From Chitinophagaceae bacterium (GTDB lineage Bacteria; Bacteroidota; Bacteroidia; Chitinophagales; Chitinophagaceae), in the NCBI GenBank assembly GCA_947454235.1, contig CANGIY010000001.1:1-64000 (forward strand): DNA of 64,000 nucleotides, in the 5' to 3' direction. Within the stretch, counting starts at the first letter, position 1, and each line of letters starts with the position of its first letter. Positions 1 through 8,742 of the stretch are shown here, one piece after another. The notes under the pieces are model-generated. The model saw nothing but the letters and a program-made list of their open reading frames with translations, had not been told where the DNA came from and did no database searches. The translations under genes and the position numbers were made by a program.

Positions 1-174
1 AAAAAAACCTTTGGATGTTAACTTGTTGCCTTTGTATTGCTCAGGTATATCATTGATTTCCTGCAAATAAAAATCAAAGCGTTCTGATGAAGAAGTATGA
101 TTTGTAAGTTCAAAATAGTCCTTGAATGCAGATGGGAAAATAATGTCTAATACAGTTGTGAAGGAAGAATGCAT
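1..174 (-). CDS. ISAon1-family transposase, N-terminal part (runs off left edge)
   Basis: The minus strand opens with ATG at 174 and stays open for 58 codons to the window edge. It begins MHSSFTTVLDIIFPSAF and continues through a YFEL segment, then ERFDFYLQE and SKGFF. This order (short hydrophobic start, YFEL, E-R-F-D-F-Y-L, K-G-F-F) resembles the N-terminal region of ISAon1-family transposases common in Bacteroidota. In that family the region precedes, or is encoded separately from, the DDE catalytic domain, which would lie outside the window. I could not identify the element's terminal inverted repeat between 175 and 270. Family recognition is from memory of the motif pattern. Confidence 0.65.
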   Translation of the reverse strand, partial: MHSSFTTVLDIIFPSAFKDYFELTNHTSSSERFDFYLQEINDIPEQYKGNKLTSKGFF

Positions 175-276
175 GACACTAATTTACAACAACTATTTGT
201 TCTGACCCACAGGTTTTGTTCTTGATCCAGTAAATGTTGGCTGTTTCTTAAATAGACGAAGAAAAGCGAAATAATG

Positions 277-307
277 TTGCATAAATTACACAAAATAGCT
301 AAATTTG
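277..307 (+). promoter_or_regulatory. Promoter of hipBA (Bacteroidota type)
   Basis: TTG at 277-279 and TAAATTTG at 300-307 are separated by 20 bases, matching the Bacteroidota primary-sigma pattern (-33 TTG, -7 TAnnTTTG). Transcription would begin about 313-315, just before the AAGGA at 316-320 that precedes the hipB ATG at 326. The very short leader fits an autoregulated toxin-antitoxin operon, with the HTH protein expected to bind here. Confidence 0.6.
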
Positions 308-325
308 TGTATCATAAGGAACATT

Positions 326-643
326 ATGAAAGAACAAATTGTTGTAATGCCGAAAGGACTGAAAATACTAGCGACCCTTGGCGAAAACATAAAATTAGCC
401 CGTTTACGCCGAAAGCTTGGCACGGAGCAGATCGCTGAACGTGCGGGTATCAGTAGAAAAACGCTTTGGCAAATAGAAAAGGGAGCCCCTTCCGTTGCAA
501 TGGGCGCATATTTCCAGGTGCTATTTGCAATGGGACTGGAAAAGGATTTTTTGAAACTTTCATCAGACGATATTTTTGGACGTAAACTGCAAGATGTCGG
601 ATTGATAACCAAGGAACGTGCCCCGAAAAGAAACAAATCATAA
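326..643 (+). CDS. hipB: HipB-like XRE-family antitoxin/regulator
   Basis: 105-residue protein with a helix-turn-helix of the XRE/Cro type at about residues 20-70 (recognition region TEQIAERAGISRKTLWQIEK). It is expected to bind the operon promoter and neutralise the HipA kinase encoded directly downstream. The frame stays open upstream to a TTG at 305, but ATG 326 is preceded by AAGGA at 316-320, and the TTG lies inside the -7 box, so 326 is the start used here. Its stop codon TAA overlaps the hipA ATG by one base (TAATG at 641-645), so the two are translationally coupled. The Lys/Arg-rich tail is typical of a flexible C-terminus. Function is inferred from fold and pairing. Confidence 0.8.
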   Translation: MKEQIVVMPKGLKILATLGENIKLARLRRKLGTEQIAERAGISRKTLWQIEKGAPSVAMGAYFQVLFAMGLEKDFLKLSSDDIFGRKLQDVGLITKERAPKRNKS

Positions 644-1908
644 TGGCTGTAGCAAACAGAACAATCTATGTTTATGCCGATTGGGCAGGATTGGGAAATA
701 AGCCTATTCTGATGGGAAGGCTGAGTGCAGAATACATAAGGGGCAACGAAATATTTTCATTTGAGTACACCAAAGAGTGGTTGCAATCTGAACAGACACT
801 GGCACTAGACCCCAACCTTCAATTGTTTGGAGGTCCGCAGTATAACAACGATGATAAGCCCAATTTTGGATTGTTTCTAGATTCATCACCAGATAGATGG
901 GGGCGTGTACTTATGCGTCGAAGGGAAGCCCTTGTGGCTAAGAAGAATGAAGGCAAGCCGCGAACATTGTTTGAGTCCGACTATTTGCTGGGTGTATTTG
1001 ATGAACACCGTATGGGAGGGCTAAGGTTCAAAGCAGATACTTTTGGGGATTTTTTAAGCGCAGAAAAAGAACTTGCTGCACCACCATGGACATCATTGAG
1101 AGAGCTGGAATATGCGAGCCTGCAGTTAGAAAACGAAGAATTTGATAGTAATGATGAAGAGCTTAAGTGGTTGAATATGCTGATGGCTCCTGGGTCATCA
1201 CTAGGTGGGGCACGCCCAAAGGCAAGCGTGAAAGATACCGATAGAAATCTCTGGATAGCAAAATTTCCCAGCAGCAGAGATGAACGTAATATTGGGGCCT
1301 GGGAAATGGTAGCATGGCGTATTGCCAGTGCTGCCGGTGTACGCGTAGCACCTGCTATGATACGGCAGTTTTCCAGCAAGCACCATACATTTTTAAGCCA
1401 GCGTTTTGATAGAATTAAGGAACAAAGAATACATTTTGCATCGGCCATGACCCTACTGGGTTACAACGATGGAACAGATAATAAGGATGGGGTAAGTTAT
1501 TTAGAGCTGGCAGAATTTATAACGCAGAACGGCGGTAATGTAAATGAAGACCTGAAAGAGCTTTGGCGGAGAATAGTGCTGAACATCTGTGTGAAAAATA
1601 CCGATGACCATTTGCGTAATCACGGCTTCCTATTGACACCGGCAGGATGGACATTGTCGCCAATTTATGATGTAAATCCATTCCCTGAAGGAACCGGGCT
1701 TACGCTTAACATTTCATTAGATGACAATTCCCTTGACCTTAGTCTTGCCTTATCAGTTATACCATATTTTAGGTTACAGAAAGCCGAAGCCGAAGTAATT
1801 ATTGAAGAAGTGACAACAGCAGTAAGTAAATGGACTAGCATTGCAAAAGAAATAGGTCTCAGCCGTCGCGAACAGGAAAATATGGAAGCCGCCTTTAATT
1901 GTTTTTAG
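643..1908 (+). CDS. hipA: HipA-family serine/threonine kinase toxin
   Basis: 421 residues, normal for HipA. Visible family features: N-terminal HipA domain with SSPDRWGR at 81-88; a glycine-rich nucleotide loop SSLGGARPKA at 185-194; the kinase lysine in IAKFPS near 207; catalytic segment NTDDHLRNHGF at 319-329; and the metal-binding region SPIYDVNP at 339-346. HipA kinases phosphorylate a translation component (glutamyl-tRNA synthetase in Escherichia coli) and induce dormancy; the target here is unknown. The start overlaps the hipB stop, so this is a bicistronic toxin-antitoxin unit. The adjacent transposase fragment suggests it sits in a mobile or recently rearranged stretch. All catalytic motifs look intact. 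Confidence 0.88.
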   Translation: MAVANRTIYVYADWAGLGNKPILMGRLSAEYIRGNEIFSFEYTKEWLQSEQTLALDPNLQLFGGPQYNNDDKPNFGLFLDSSPDRWGRVLMRRREALVAKKNEGKPRTLFESDYLLGVFDEHRMGGLRFKADTFGDFLSAEKELAAPPWTSLRELEYASLQLENEEFDSNDEELKWLNMLMAPGSSLGGARPKASVKDTDRNLWIAKFPSSRDERNIGAWEMVAWRIASAAGVRVAPAMIRQFSSKHHTFLSQRFDRIKEQRIHFASAMTLLGYNDGTDNKDGVSYLELAEFITQNGGNVNEDLKELWRRIVLNICVKNTDDHLRNHGFLLTPAGWTLSPIYDVNPFPEGTGLTLNISLDDNSLDLSLALSVIPYFRLQKAEAEVIIEEVTTAVSKWTSIAKEIGLSRREQENMEAAFNCF

Positions 1909-2106
1909 ACTGAAGCTAGCTTTGGTTTTATTGCATTTTCAATTAATAAACAAATACGGCAGATAAAGACTATTATTTAAGAAGAGTTTTGCACAAAGCC
2001 TGGCAACAAGAAAGCTAAACCCTCCCTTTCTTGTTTTCCCTTGCTCTCGTTCCCTTTCACGCTCAAAAAATTTTCCCTAAATTCGAATACAAAAAAGCCT
2101 TAAAAA

Positions 2107-2742
2107 ATGAACTATAAATTTGAACAGCCTGTTGTTGGGGAAATTGGGGTGCAGAAGTATAAGATTACTATTCAATGGCGTAATGGTCAATTTATAGCCG
2201 ATGAGCCTGAAAAGTCAGGCGGAGGTGATTTGGGTCCCGACCCTTTTACATTGTTATTGTCGTCTCTGGCATCTTGTACATTGGCAACATTGAGAATGTA
2301 CATTGATAAAAAAGGCTGGGATATACCTGAAATAAAGGTGAACGTCAATATGTTTCAGCAAACTAAGAACGAAAAATTACTCACCACCATCGACCGGGAT
2401 ATTCATTTTGGTAATGACATACCCAACGAGCAGAAAGAAAGGCTCCTGGAAATAGCCGGAAATTGTCCTGTTTCAAGATTGTTACAGGCTGATGTTGCCA
2501 TAAGAACTTACGTTTACCACAATGAGGAGGTAGACAAGAAATTGAATTACAGCAATAGCGAGGTAACCGTTGAATGGCGTCCTGACCTTTGTAAGCATTC
2601 GGGCAGGTGTGTTCATGGTTTGCCGGGTGTATTTGATGTCAACAAACGCCCTTGGATCAATATTGAAGGTGCGACAACCGAAGATATAATTTCACAAGTG
2701 AATAAATGCCCTACCGGAGCATTGAAGCACCATAAAAAGTAA
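2107..2742 (+). CDS. OsmC-family protein fused to a mono-cluster 4Fe-4S domain
   Basis: 211 residues in two parts. Residues about 15-140 are an OsmC/Ohr-like peroxiredoxin fold with the two expected redox cysteines, C57 (in LSSLASCTLA) and C120 (in GNCPVS). OsmC proteins reduce organic hydroperoxides. Residues about 152-208 resemble the divergent 4Fe-4S mono-cluster domain, with C162, C168 and C201 plus the RPDLCKHSGRC and KCPTGAL signatures. The fusion suggests an iron-sulfur electron-transfer or sensor module attached to a thiol peroxidase. No signal peptide, so cytoplasmic. A weak -7-like TAAATTCG lies about 24 bases upstream. Downstream is an intergenic repeat starting five bases after the stop. 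Confidence 0.85.
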   Translation: MNYKFEQPVVGEIGVQKYKITIQWRNGQFIADEPEKSGGGDLGPDPFTLLLSSLASCTLATLRMYIDKKGWDIPEIKVNVNMFQQTKNEKLLTTIDRDIHFGNDIPNEQKERLLEIAGNCPVSRLLQADVAIRTYVYHNEEVDKKLNYSNSEVTVEWRPDLCKHSGRCVHGLPGVFDVNKRPWINIEGATTEDIISQVNKCPTGALKHHKK

Positions 2743-2746
2743 TAAA

Positions 2747-2799
2747 ACTGGTCTGAGGATGCCATCAGGCCAGCATTCAGGAAGCATTTGTTTGCGGGC
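2747..2799 (+). repeat. Dispersed hairpin element, copy 1
   Basis: First of four related intergenic elements (others at 5696-5748, 16250-16303, 22951-23003). It shows the 5' hairpin arms GGTCTGA / TCAGGCC (one G-T pair) and the shared downstream block ATTCAGGAAGCATTTG. It begins five bases after the OsmC-fusion stop codon, in the sense orientation. Confidence 0.7.
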
Positions 2800-2861
2800 A
2801 AATCATTAAAGGATAACTGTTTTTGTATCCACCACTGGCGTTAAAAACGCCCTTCCGTCAA

Positions 2862-2905
2862 AACCGTGCATCCCGAGGGCTCTCGGGACGAGGACTAGGG
2901 TGGGC
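2862..2905 (+). repeat. Short dispersed repeat with hairpin (GGACTAG type), copy 1
   Basis: Contains a perfect 7-bp inverted repeat TCCCGAG / CTCGGGA (2871-2877 with 2882-2888, loop GGCT) followed by ACGAGGACTAGGGTGGG. A related block, GGGACGCGGACTAG, occurs at 5794-5807, and a shorter one, CGCGAACTAGGGTG, at 58091-58104. No gene is seen between 2743 and 2986 apart from these repeats and the promoter next to 2987. Confidence 0.5.
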
Positions 2906-2974
2906 GTCTAAGGAAATCCTTACAACAGAGTAATTTAATCTGAATTTAGCATAAAAACGTGTTCTTTTTTTATA

Positions 2975-2982
2975 TATCTTTG
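2975..2982 (+). promoter_or_regulatory. -7 box almost at the start codon (likely leaderless mRNA)
   Basis: TATCTTTG fits TAnnTTTG exactly and ends four bases before the ATG at 2987. With the usual distance from this box, transcription would start at about 2986, so the mRNA would have essentially no 5' leader. No clear -33 TTG is visible. Confidence 0.45.
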
Positions 2983-2986
2983 GAAT

Positions 2987-5686
2987 ATGAAAAAAATATT
3001 CCTATTACTTTGCCTTTTACCGTTTCTTGCACTGGCACAAACAGGCTACATTAGAACTATTGCCGGAAATGGAGTAACCGGACATACCGGTGATGGTGGT
3101 GCGGCGGTCGCTGCCTCTCTTAATCGCCCTACAAGTACAGTTGAAGATACTGCCGGCAATTTATATATCGCTGAATATGAAGGACACGTCATTCGAAAAG
3201 TCACTGCTGCCGGTGTGATTTCTACAATTGCAGGAGATGGGACAATGGGCTACAGCGGTGATGGTGGTCCGGCTACGGCGGCACGCATCAATAATCCGTT
3301 TCAACTGGTTTTAGATACCATAGGTAATTTGTATTTCTGCGAAGAAAATCAACGGATTCGTAAAATTTCTACAGGTGGTATCATTTCTACTATTGCTGGC
3401 ACAGGTGCATATGGTTTTAGCGGCGACGGAGGACCTGCTACTGCGGCAACCATGTGCAGACCAAAGGGGCTTGCGACCGACAACCGTGGAAATTTGTTCT
3501 TTGCAGATTTTGAGAATGGTAAAATTAGAAAAATAGATGCAAGTGGCACTATTACCACCGTTGCCGGAAGGCTAGGTTGGGGTTACTCTGGAGATGGTGG
3601 ACCAGCTACTGCAGCTTATTTTAGGGGACCGAGCTATTTACTCTTCGACCATGCAGGCAATTTGATAGTCACAGATAGTGGGAATTATTGCATTCGAAAA
3701 ATTGACGTCTTCGGAACCATAACAACCATTGGTGGCACCGGGAGCCCGGGATATAGCGGTGATGGTGGGCCGGCGACTGCTGCTCAATTTAATTGTGCTT
3801 TTGGGATTGCCGAAGACGCAGCATATAACCTCTTTATTGCTGATTACGCTAACAGTGTAATTCGTTCTATATCGCCCACGGGCATTGTAAATACCGTTTA
3901 TGGTACAGGTCGGCGAGCCTATAGCGGAGATGGAGGACCAGCTACTGCTGCATGTTTCAACAGACCAAGCGATTGTTATTTCGACCACTTTGGGAAATTG
4001 CTGATTTCAGACTATTACAATAATGCCATCAGGCAGATAGATGTACTTCCCGCCCATGCATCTGATAGTATGGGCGTCAATGTATACCCAGCTTGCACTG
4101 ATGTTCGCTATTCAGTTCAGGTACCAAGGTATATTGCCGGAAGCTCGATTCAAACATATTTTGGAGATGGAACAAACTCTACTGACAGTGTGCCAGCTTC
4201 TGGTATTTTGAATGTGAATCACAGTTACAGATCACCGGGCACATTTAACATCAAGCATATTTACAGGGTGGGAGGAAGATCTGTAGATTCACTAACGTAC
4301 GGTCAGGCATTTTTGTTTTGTAACGTTGTAGATCTAAGTGTATTCTACGACAAAAACGTAAATTGCCGAGTTGACTCAAATGAAACATTGGAAAACTACC
4401 CTTTTAAAGTTTTAGTTGACTCGAATGGAGTAAGAGTTGACACATTGTCAATTATATCAGGAATTTACTATTATCTTTTAGGTTCTTACGGTGATGTATA
4501 TAGTTTTAGACTTTGGGACACTGCCGACCGGATTAACGTTGTGTGCCCGTCTAGTGGGATAATCACTGACACTTTGAACGGCACTGTTACCAAATTTGGA
4601 AATTTCGGAGTTTACTGTTCAACTCCGAGTGCAACTGATTTTGAGTTAGACCGTGTTTATTCTTTAGTGGGTAGACACCACCAATCTGGGTGTTTGGTTG
4701 TAAAAAATAGAAGTTGCGAACCCTCAACCGGCTCACTTGTTTTTAGTTACGATAGAAGATACCGACTATCAAGTGTTTATCCTAGTCCGACAAGTGCTGA
4801 CACAGGATATATAACATGGAATTTTGGGTACCTTGGCTTGGACACTAACAGATTCGGTCTATTTTATTACGACTTGGAAATTACTGGTGCGTGGTTGACA
4901 CCAGGTGATTCCGTGATTTCAAGTGCTGTTACCGTACCAACAATTAGAGACATTGATCTAAGTAATAATTCGGGAAACTACATTGATACAGCCAAAGCAA
5001 GTTATGACCCAAATGAAATGGAAGTCAACACTTCATGTTTTGATGATGGATCTATCCCGCACAAATTAAGGTACACTTTGAAGTTTGAAAATACCGGTAA
5101 TGATACTGCACATAATATACATGTAATGGATACGCTTTCTGACTACTTGAATATGCGTACCATGAATATTGAATTTTCATCGCACCAAATGACGGTTTCT
5201 TATTTTAGAGATTCGGTAGGGCATAACATTGTAAAATTCGATTTCCCCAACATCAATTTGCGCGACTCTTCTCACTTTGGCGAATGTGATGGCTTTCTTG
5301 TTTATACGATCAACACTCGCCCGGGTCTGACGAATGGAACAAATATCAACAGTAAAGCCGGCATCTATTTTGATGATAACGAAGTGGTTATGACAAACAC
5401 AGCTACAACCACAGTTGGTTGTCCTGTTACTACTGTGAAACAAGTTCAAAAGGGGTTTTCAGTGAACATTTATCCAAACCCCACGACTGGCATTTTGAAT
5501 ATTGACATTGACAAAGATGCTTTCGATAGCTACACAATTACCAATGTGTTAGGCAGTGAATTATTCTCAGCTGACATTTCTGGAAACCACAACAGGGTCG
5601 ATATTAATTATCTCCCCAAGGGCGTGTACTTTGCAATACTTCGTGGGAAGAATGGCACTGAGGTGCGTAAATTTGTTAAAGAATAA
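2987..5686 (+). CDS. Secreted NHL-repeat protein with T9SS sorting domain
   Basis: 899 residues. Signal peptide at 1-18 (MKKIFLLLCLLPFLALAQ). Residues about 20-355 hold six NHL-type repeats of roughly 55 residues, each with a near-invariant GYSGDGGPATAA block, giving a predicted six-bladed beta-propeller. A PKD-like stretch follows (about 365-430). Residues about 665-815 match the DUF11/DUF7619-type domain common in T9SS cargo (SYDPNEMEV, LRYTLKFENTGNDTA). The last ~75 residues are a type A T9SS sorting domain (VNIYPNPTTGILNI ... LPKGVYFAIL ... KFVKE). It should be exported and anchored at or released from the cell surface; ligand unknown. The same NHL module recurs in the 1516-residue protein at 47079-51629. 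Confidence 0.88.
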   Translation: MKKIFLLLCLLPFLALAQTGYIRTIAGNGVTGHTGDGGAAVAASLNRPTSTVEDTAGNLYIAEYEGHVIRKVTAAGVISTIAGDGTMGYSGDGGPATAARINNPFQLVLDTIGNLYFCEENQRIRKISTGGIISTIAGTGAYGFSGDGGPATAATMCRPKGLATDNRGNLFFADFENGKIRKIDASGTITTVAGRLGWGYSGDGGPATAAYFRGPSYLLFDHAGNLIVTDSGNYCIRKIDVFGTITTIGGTGSPGYSGDGGPATAAQFNCAFGIAEDAAYNLFIADYANSVIRSISPTGIVNTVYGTGRRAYSGDGGPATAACFNRPSDCYFDHFGKLLISDYYNNAIRQIDVLPAHASDSMGVNVYPACTDVRYSVQVPRYIAGSSIQTYFGDGTNSTDSVPASGILNVNHSYRSPGTFNIKHIYRVGGRSVDSLTYGQAFLFCNVVDLSVFYDKNVNCRVDSNETLENYPFKVLVDSNGVRVDTLSIISGIYYYLLGSYGDVYSFRLWDTADRINVVCPSSGIITDTLNGTVTKFGNFGVYCSTPSATDFELDRVYSLVGRHHQSGCLVVKNRSCEPSTGSLVFSYDRRYRLSSVYPSPTSADTGYITWNFGYLGLDTNRFGLFYYDLEITGAWLTPGDSVISSAVTVPTIRDIDLSNNSGNYIDTAKASYDPNEMEVNTSCFDDGSIPHKLRYTLKFENTGNDTAHNIHVMDTLSDYLNMRTMNIEFSSHQMTVSYFRDSVGHNIVKFDFPNINLRDSSHFGECDGFLVYTINTRPGLTNGTNINSKAGIYFDDNEVVMTNTATTTVGCPVTTVKQVQKGFSVNIYPNPTTGILNIDIDKDAFDSYTITNVLGSELFSADISGNHNRVDINYLPKGVYFAILRGKNGTEVRKFVKE

Positions 5687-5695
5687 GCGTTTTTT

Positions 5696-5748
5696 CAAAA
5701 AGCACATGCTTCCTGAATGGTGGGGTCTAAGGGAATCTTTAGACCAGA
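5696..5748 (-). repeat. Dispersed hairpin element, copy 2
   Basis: Read on the minus strand it has arms GGTCTAA / TTAGACC (perfect, loop AGATTCCC), followed by CATTCAGGAAGCATGTGC. It starts ten bases after the NHL protein stop but in the opposite orientation to that gene. It is followed at about 5780-5810 by a copy of the GGACTAG-type block. Confidence 0.7.
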
Positions 5749-5779
5749 TGTGGCTTATAACACGCTGCACATGCCATGC

Positions 5780-5810
5780 GGGGGAATCCTCTTGGGACGC
5801 GGACTAGTGA
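5780..5810 (+). repeat. Short dispersed repeat (GGACTAG type), copy 2
   Basis: GGGAATCCTCTTGGGACGC followed by GGACTAGTGAG aligns with the block at 2873-2905. The internal hairpin seen there is degraded here. Confidence 0.4.
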
Positions 5811-5856
5811 GTTTCTTTTCTCAGGTACTTTTAATATTCTATTGTCGATAAGTATA

Positions 5857-5864
5857 TAACTTTA
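5857..5864 (+). promoter_or_regulatory. -7-like box next to the start codon
   Basis: TAACTTTA (one mismatch to TAnnTTTG) ends three bases before the ATG at 5868. As at 2975-2982, this predicts transcription starting at or within a base or two of the ATG. Confidence 0.4.
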
Positions 5865-5867
5865 CAA

Positions 5868-6272
5868 ATGCGTTTGTTAATTCTATTTTTGTTTGTAATA
5901 ATGACTAGTTGCACGCACTGGTATAGAAACGACCAAAGTCTAAAACAAAAATATGAACACTCAACTACTCATGAAGACACACTCGTGTGCCAGCACCATG
6001 AATGTACAGAGTGCCTTGATTTATATATCAAAAGTGGCAAATTGACAGTGCCTTCTGAATTCAAAAGACAAGTTTGTAATGATTCATCTTGTGACATAAT
6101 GGTGTGCGGTAATTTTCCTTTGGATTTAATAGACATGACTGCCATTAACTTTAAATCGGGTGAAGTTTTTCAAATTACCGGTAAGGTTATATCCTTAGAT
6201 AGTATCAATGGAAAAAGCGAGGTTCCACTTTTCTATGTAAGTACTTGGCGGGTTTTTCACAAAACTGATTAG
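5868..6272 (+). CDS. Small cysteine-rich lipoprotein, function unknown
   Basis: 134 residues. A signal peptide ends in the lipobox MTSC, so C15 would be lipidated and the protein anchored in an envelope membrane. The mature part is rich in cysteine and histidine (CQHHECTEC near 40-48, then CNDSSCDIMVC near 68-78), which could bind metal or form disulfides; this is inference. I recognise no family. It stands alone between the NHL protein and an exported protein on the same strand. Confidence 0.65.
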   Translation: MRLLILFLFVIMTSCTHWYRNDQSLKQKYEHSTTHEDTLVCQHHECTECLDLYIKSGKLTVPSEFKRQVCNDSSCDIMVCGNFPLDLIDMTAINFKSGEVFQITGKVISLDSINGKSEVPLFYVSTWRVFHKTD

Positions 6273-6419
6273 GTATGTTGATTATTGAAACCTGTAGCAC
6301 AGTCAAATTATCAACAGAACAAAACTAAATCGAAAAGATAAAGTCCTATTTCTATCCTACTAAAACCCAAGTATTTGCCTTAAACTTACGTTTGATTGAA
6401 TGACCTACAATTTAATGTC

Positions 6420-7709
6420 ATGATTCGGCGAGTAGCTGCTTTTATTGTTTTTTTCTTGTGCTGCCATTTAGCAATTGCACAACGCAGCTTTGTGTTTGAA
6501 GGCAAGGTAGAAGATGACCGGGGTGTACTTGGGTATTCGTTTATTTCGTTGAAGGAGCCCAAGCTACAAGGGCTTACTGATTCTTTGGGTTACTTTAAGT
6601 TTATTTTACCCGACAGTTTTGCGACCATAACAGTCACGGTGCGGCTGCCTGGCATAAAGTTCGATACGGTTTTAAAGCCAAGGTATGGAAAGTCGCACAT
6701 CATACACATACCCAATAGTGGTCATAGCCTTGATGAAGTGGTGATTAAAGGTCTTACAGCCAGAGATGTGCTGCTCAAAGCTGTAAAATTGATTCCAGAA
6801 AACTACATGGCTCAAAGCTACTTTTCTTACGGTTATGCCAGAAAATACACCAAAGTCAATAAGCAGGTTTGTAACCTGATGGAGGCATCAATGATTCAGA
6901 TGCGTAAAATGGAAAAAGATAAAACAATTCACGATTTTAAAGACAGTTATGCCATTCGCAATTTGAGGCGAAGCACCTACACAAGTATTTTACCCTTGTC
7001 TGGCGATGGAGAACTGGATGAATTGTTTTTGCAGGATCCGGTTTATTTTCTTGACCGCTCTTCTTTGAATTCATTCAATGTCCGTAAGATGGACTGTTCG
7101 TTTGATACCACACTTAGCGACTCGCTGACTTACGTTATCAGTTATTTAAGAAATGGCTATACAAGTGATTTTCATGGTATAGCCAATTATTGTTCTATAC
7201 TTATTGGCGAGTGTTATGAATATGGTACAATATTTATTGATAGAGCGAGCTTTGCGATTAAGAGAATTACTCGAAAGTCAAAACGGCATCCGGCATATGT
7301 TTATGGCGATTTCAACTATGTTAAGCCGACCGGAAAATACAGGTTTGAATTTGTAGACGGATACACTGAAGTAGACTATTCGCAAGTAGAGGGCAAGTGG
7401 TACCCAAGCCGCATTGTTTATACCTACAGCAATAATTTTATGCTGGCGGCAGATGGGATGTTTTCATTCAATCAGCAAGAATATTTTGAATACTACGGCG
7501 ACTCAGTGTCCAGATTGGTGGATGGCGAATGGGCGAATAAGTTTTACGAAAACTGCTACCTCACCCGTCGCCATTACAAGTACGACCCTCAATATTGGGG
7601 GCAGCAGGACTACCCTTATTTTTTCGACAACCCCGTATCGCTTTACTCCGAACTCGGAAAATACACTAGTCTGTGGCAACAGTTTATCGATGAGGGGAAA
7701 AAAGAGTAG
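6420..7709 (+). CDS. Exported protein with carboxypeptidase-like regulatory domain
   Basis: 429 residues from ATG 6420 (an upstream in-frame TTG at 6396 only adds eight polar residues before the signal peptide). Signal peptide MIRRVAAFIVFFLCCHLAIAQ. Residues about 23-105 form a CarboxypepD_reg-like beta-sandwich (FEGKVEDDRGVLGYSFISLK ... DSLGYFKFILP) ending with SLDEVVIKG, the linker usually seen before SusC-type barrels. Here it is followed by a ~320-residue periplasmic/outer-membrane region rich in Tyr, Phe and Asp with no TonB-dependent barrel. Similar proteins occur in Bacteroidota as uncharacterised surface or periplasmic factors. Substrate unknown. Confidence 0.7.
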   Translation: MIRRVAAFIVFFLCCHLAIAQRSFVFEGKVEDDRGVLGYSFISLKEPKLQGLTDSLGYFKFILPDSFATITVTVRLPGIKFDTVLKPRYGKSHIIHIPNSGHSLDEVVIKGLTARDVLLKAVKLIPENYMAQSYFSYGYARKYTKVNKQVCNLMEASMIQMRKMEKDKTIHDFKDSYAIRNLRRSTYTSILPLSGDGELDELFLQDPVYFLDRSSLNSFNVRKMDCSFDTTLSDSLTYVISYLRNGYTSDFHGIANYCSILIGECYEYGTIFIDRASFAIKRITRKSKRHPAYVYGDFNYVKPTGKYRFEFVDGYTEVDYSQVEGKWYPSRIVYTYSNNFMLAADGMFSFNQQEYFEYYGDSVSRLVDGEWANKFYENCYLTRRHYKYDPQYWGQQDYPYFFDNPVSLYSELGKYTSLWQQFIDEGKKE

Positions 7710-7754
7710 TGGGAATTATCCCGAATGGAAGGAGTATAACTTTAAGTGCATTAA

Positions 7755-8663
7755 CTACACATCATTCTGGTGTCGGAATACTTCCCATGGGTCGCTGCTG
7801 ACGAATACTTTTTTGACTTGGCGCACCTGGTGGTGTTCGTCGTATAGTTGAACAGTGTAACTGCCGTGTGTGTCTTTGTTGGGGTCAAATTCTACTGTGG
7901 TGCTAATGCCGTATTGGTTGTATGTCCAGCCATTATCGATTCTTTTATATACTGTGCCATCTTCTTTGAGTACAACAAGGTACATGTGCCGGTAGCCATC
8001 ATAGCCCCACGAGAAGGGTAGATTTATTCTGTTGTTGCGGCTATCGAAAACCGAGTTGCCACCGAAACAATGCCAGTACTCGTACACTTGCACCTTTGGG
8101 TGTTCCAGATGGAAATGGTCGGCAACTTTACATGCCAGTGTGTATTCCTTGCTGTGCTCATCGCCAATGGCAATTGAATTGGGGCATTGATTGTTGGTAA
8201 AGCACCAAACAGTTCTTTGCACTGCAGATGAGTTAACTCCTTCTTTCTTTGCCCAAACCAACAGTCGGTTGAGCGATGAATCTTGCCTTTTATAGAAATG
8301 AAAGGAGGCATTTTTAAGCGGGCAATGACCGGGCTTCCAGCCACAAAATACATGGACCACCTGGCTGGCGGTGCCATGTGCAGGTATGCTCAGTGTTTCA
8401 CCGCCCCAACATACCATGTGTTGAAATCCTTCAGTTTCAGCCTTAAAGGTGGTACCGGCATCAACTGTAATTGCTATCTCATTGTCGGTAGTATTGGCAT
8501 ATTTGAGTTCCAGCCCTTGTGAAAAATCGCGACCTGTGACTGTGGCCGTGATATTCATCAACTTGCTCAGTAAAGCCCTGGAAAGAGTAGTTTTAAATGT
8601 TGCTGCCTGTGCAACAAATCCGAGGCCTGAGATGATGGCCAAAATCATGCATATTCTTTTCAT
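7755..8663 (-). CDS. Exported protein of unknown function
   Basis: 302 residues with a clear signal peptide (MKRICMILAIISGLGFVAQA). The mature part has no family I recognise. It contains beta-rich segments and several Cys and Trp residues (HVFCGWKPGHC, RTVWCFTNNQC, YEYWHCFGG), suggesting a disulfide-stabilised secreted or periplasmic domain. It lacks a T9SS sorting tail. Convergent with the gene ending at 7709; the promoter side faces hpt. Confidence 0.6.
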   Translation of the reverse strand: MKRICMILAIISGLGFVAQAATFKTTLSRALLSKLMNITATVTGRDFSQGLELKYANTTDNEIAITVDAGTTFKAETEGFQHMVCWGGETLSIPAHGTASQVVHVFCGWKPGHCPLKNASFHFYKRQDSSLNRLLVWAKKEGVNSSAVQRTVWCFTNNQCPNSIAIGDEHSKEYTLACKVADHFHLEHPKVQVYEYWHCFGGNSVFDSRNNRINLPFSWGYDGYRHMYLVVLKEDGTVYKRIDNGWTYNQYGISTTVEFDPNKDTHGSYTVQLYDEHHQVRQVKKVFVSSDPWEVFRHQNDV

Positions 8664-8742
8664 AATCGGGCTGGTTTTCAGTTAATACACCGAAAACCCC
8701 GATTTTATTGCCCTAAAGAGCAAAATAATTTATAAGAATATC

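Noticed and set aside
3000-4060. Tandem repeats that could look like CRISPR spacers
   Set aside because: They are in-frame NHL repeats inside a coding sequence, with protein-level conservation, not direct repeats separated by unique spacers.
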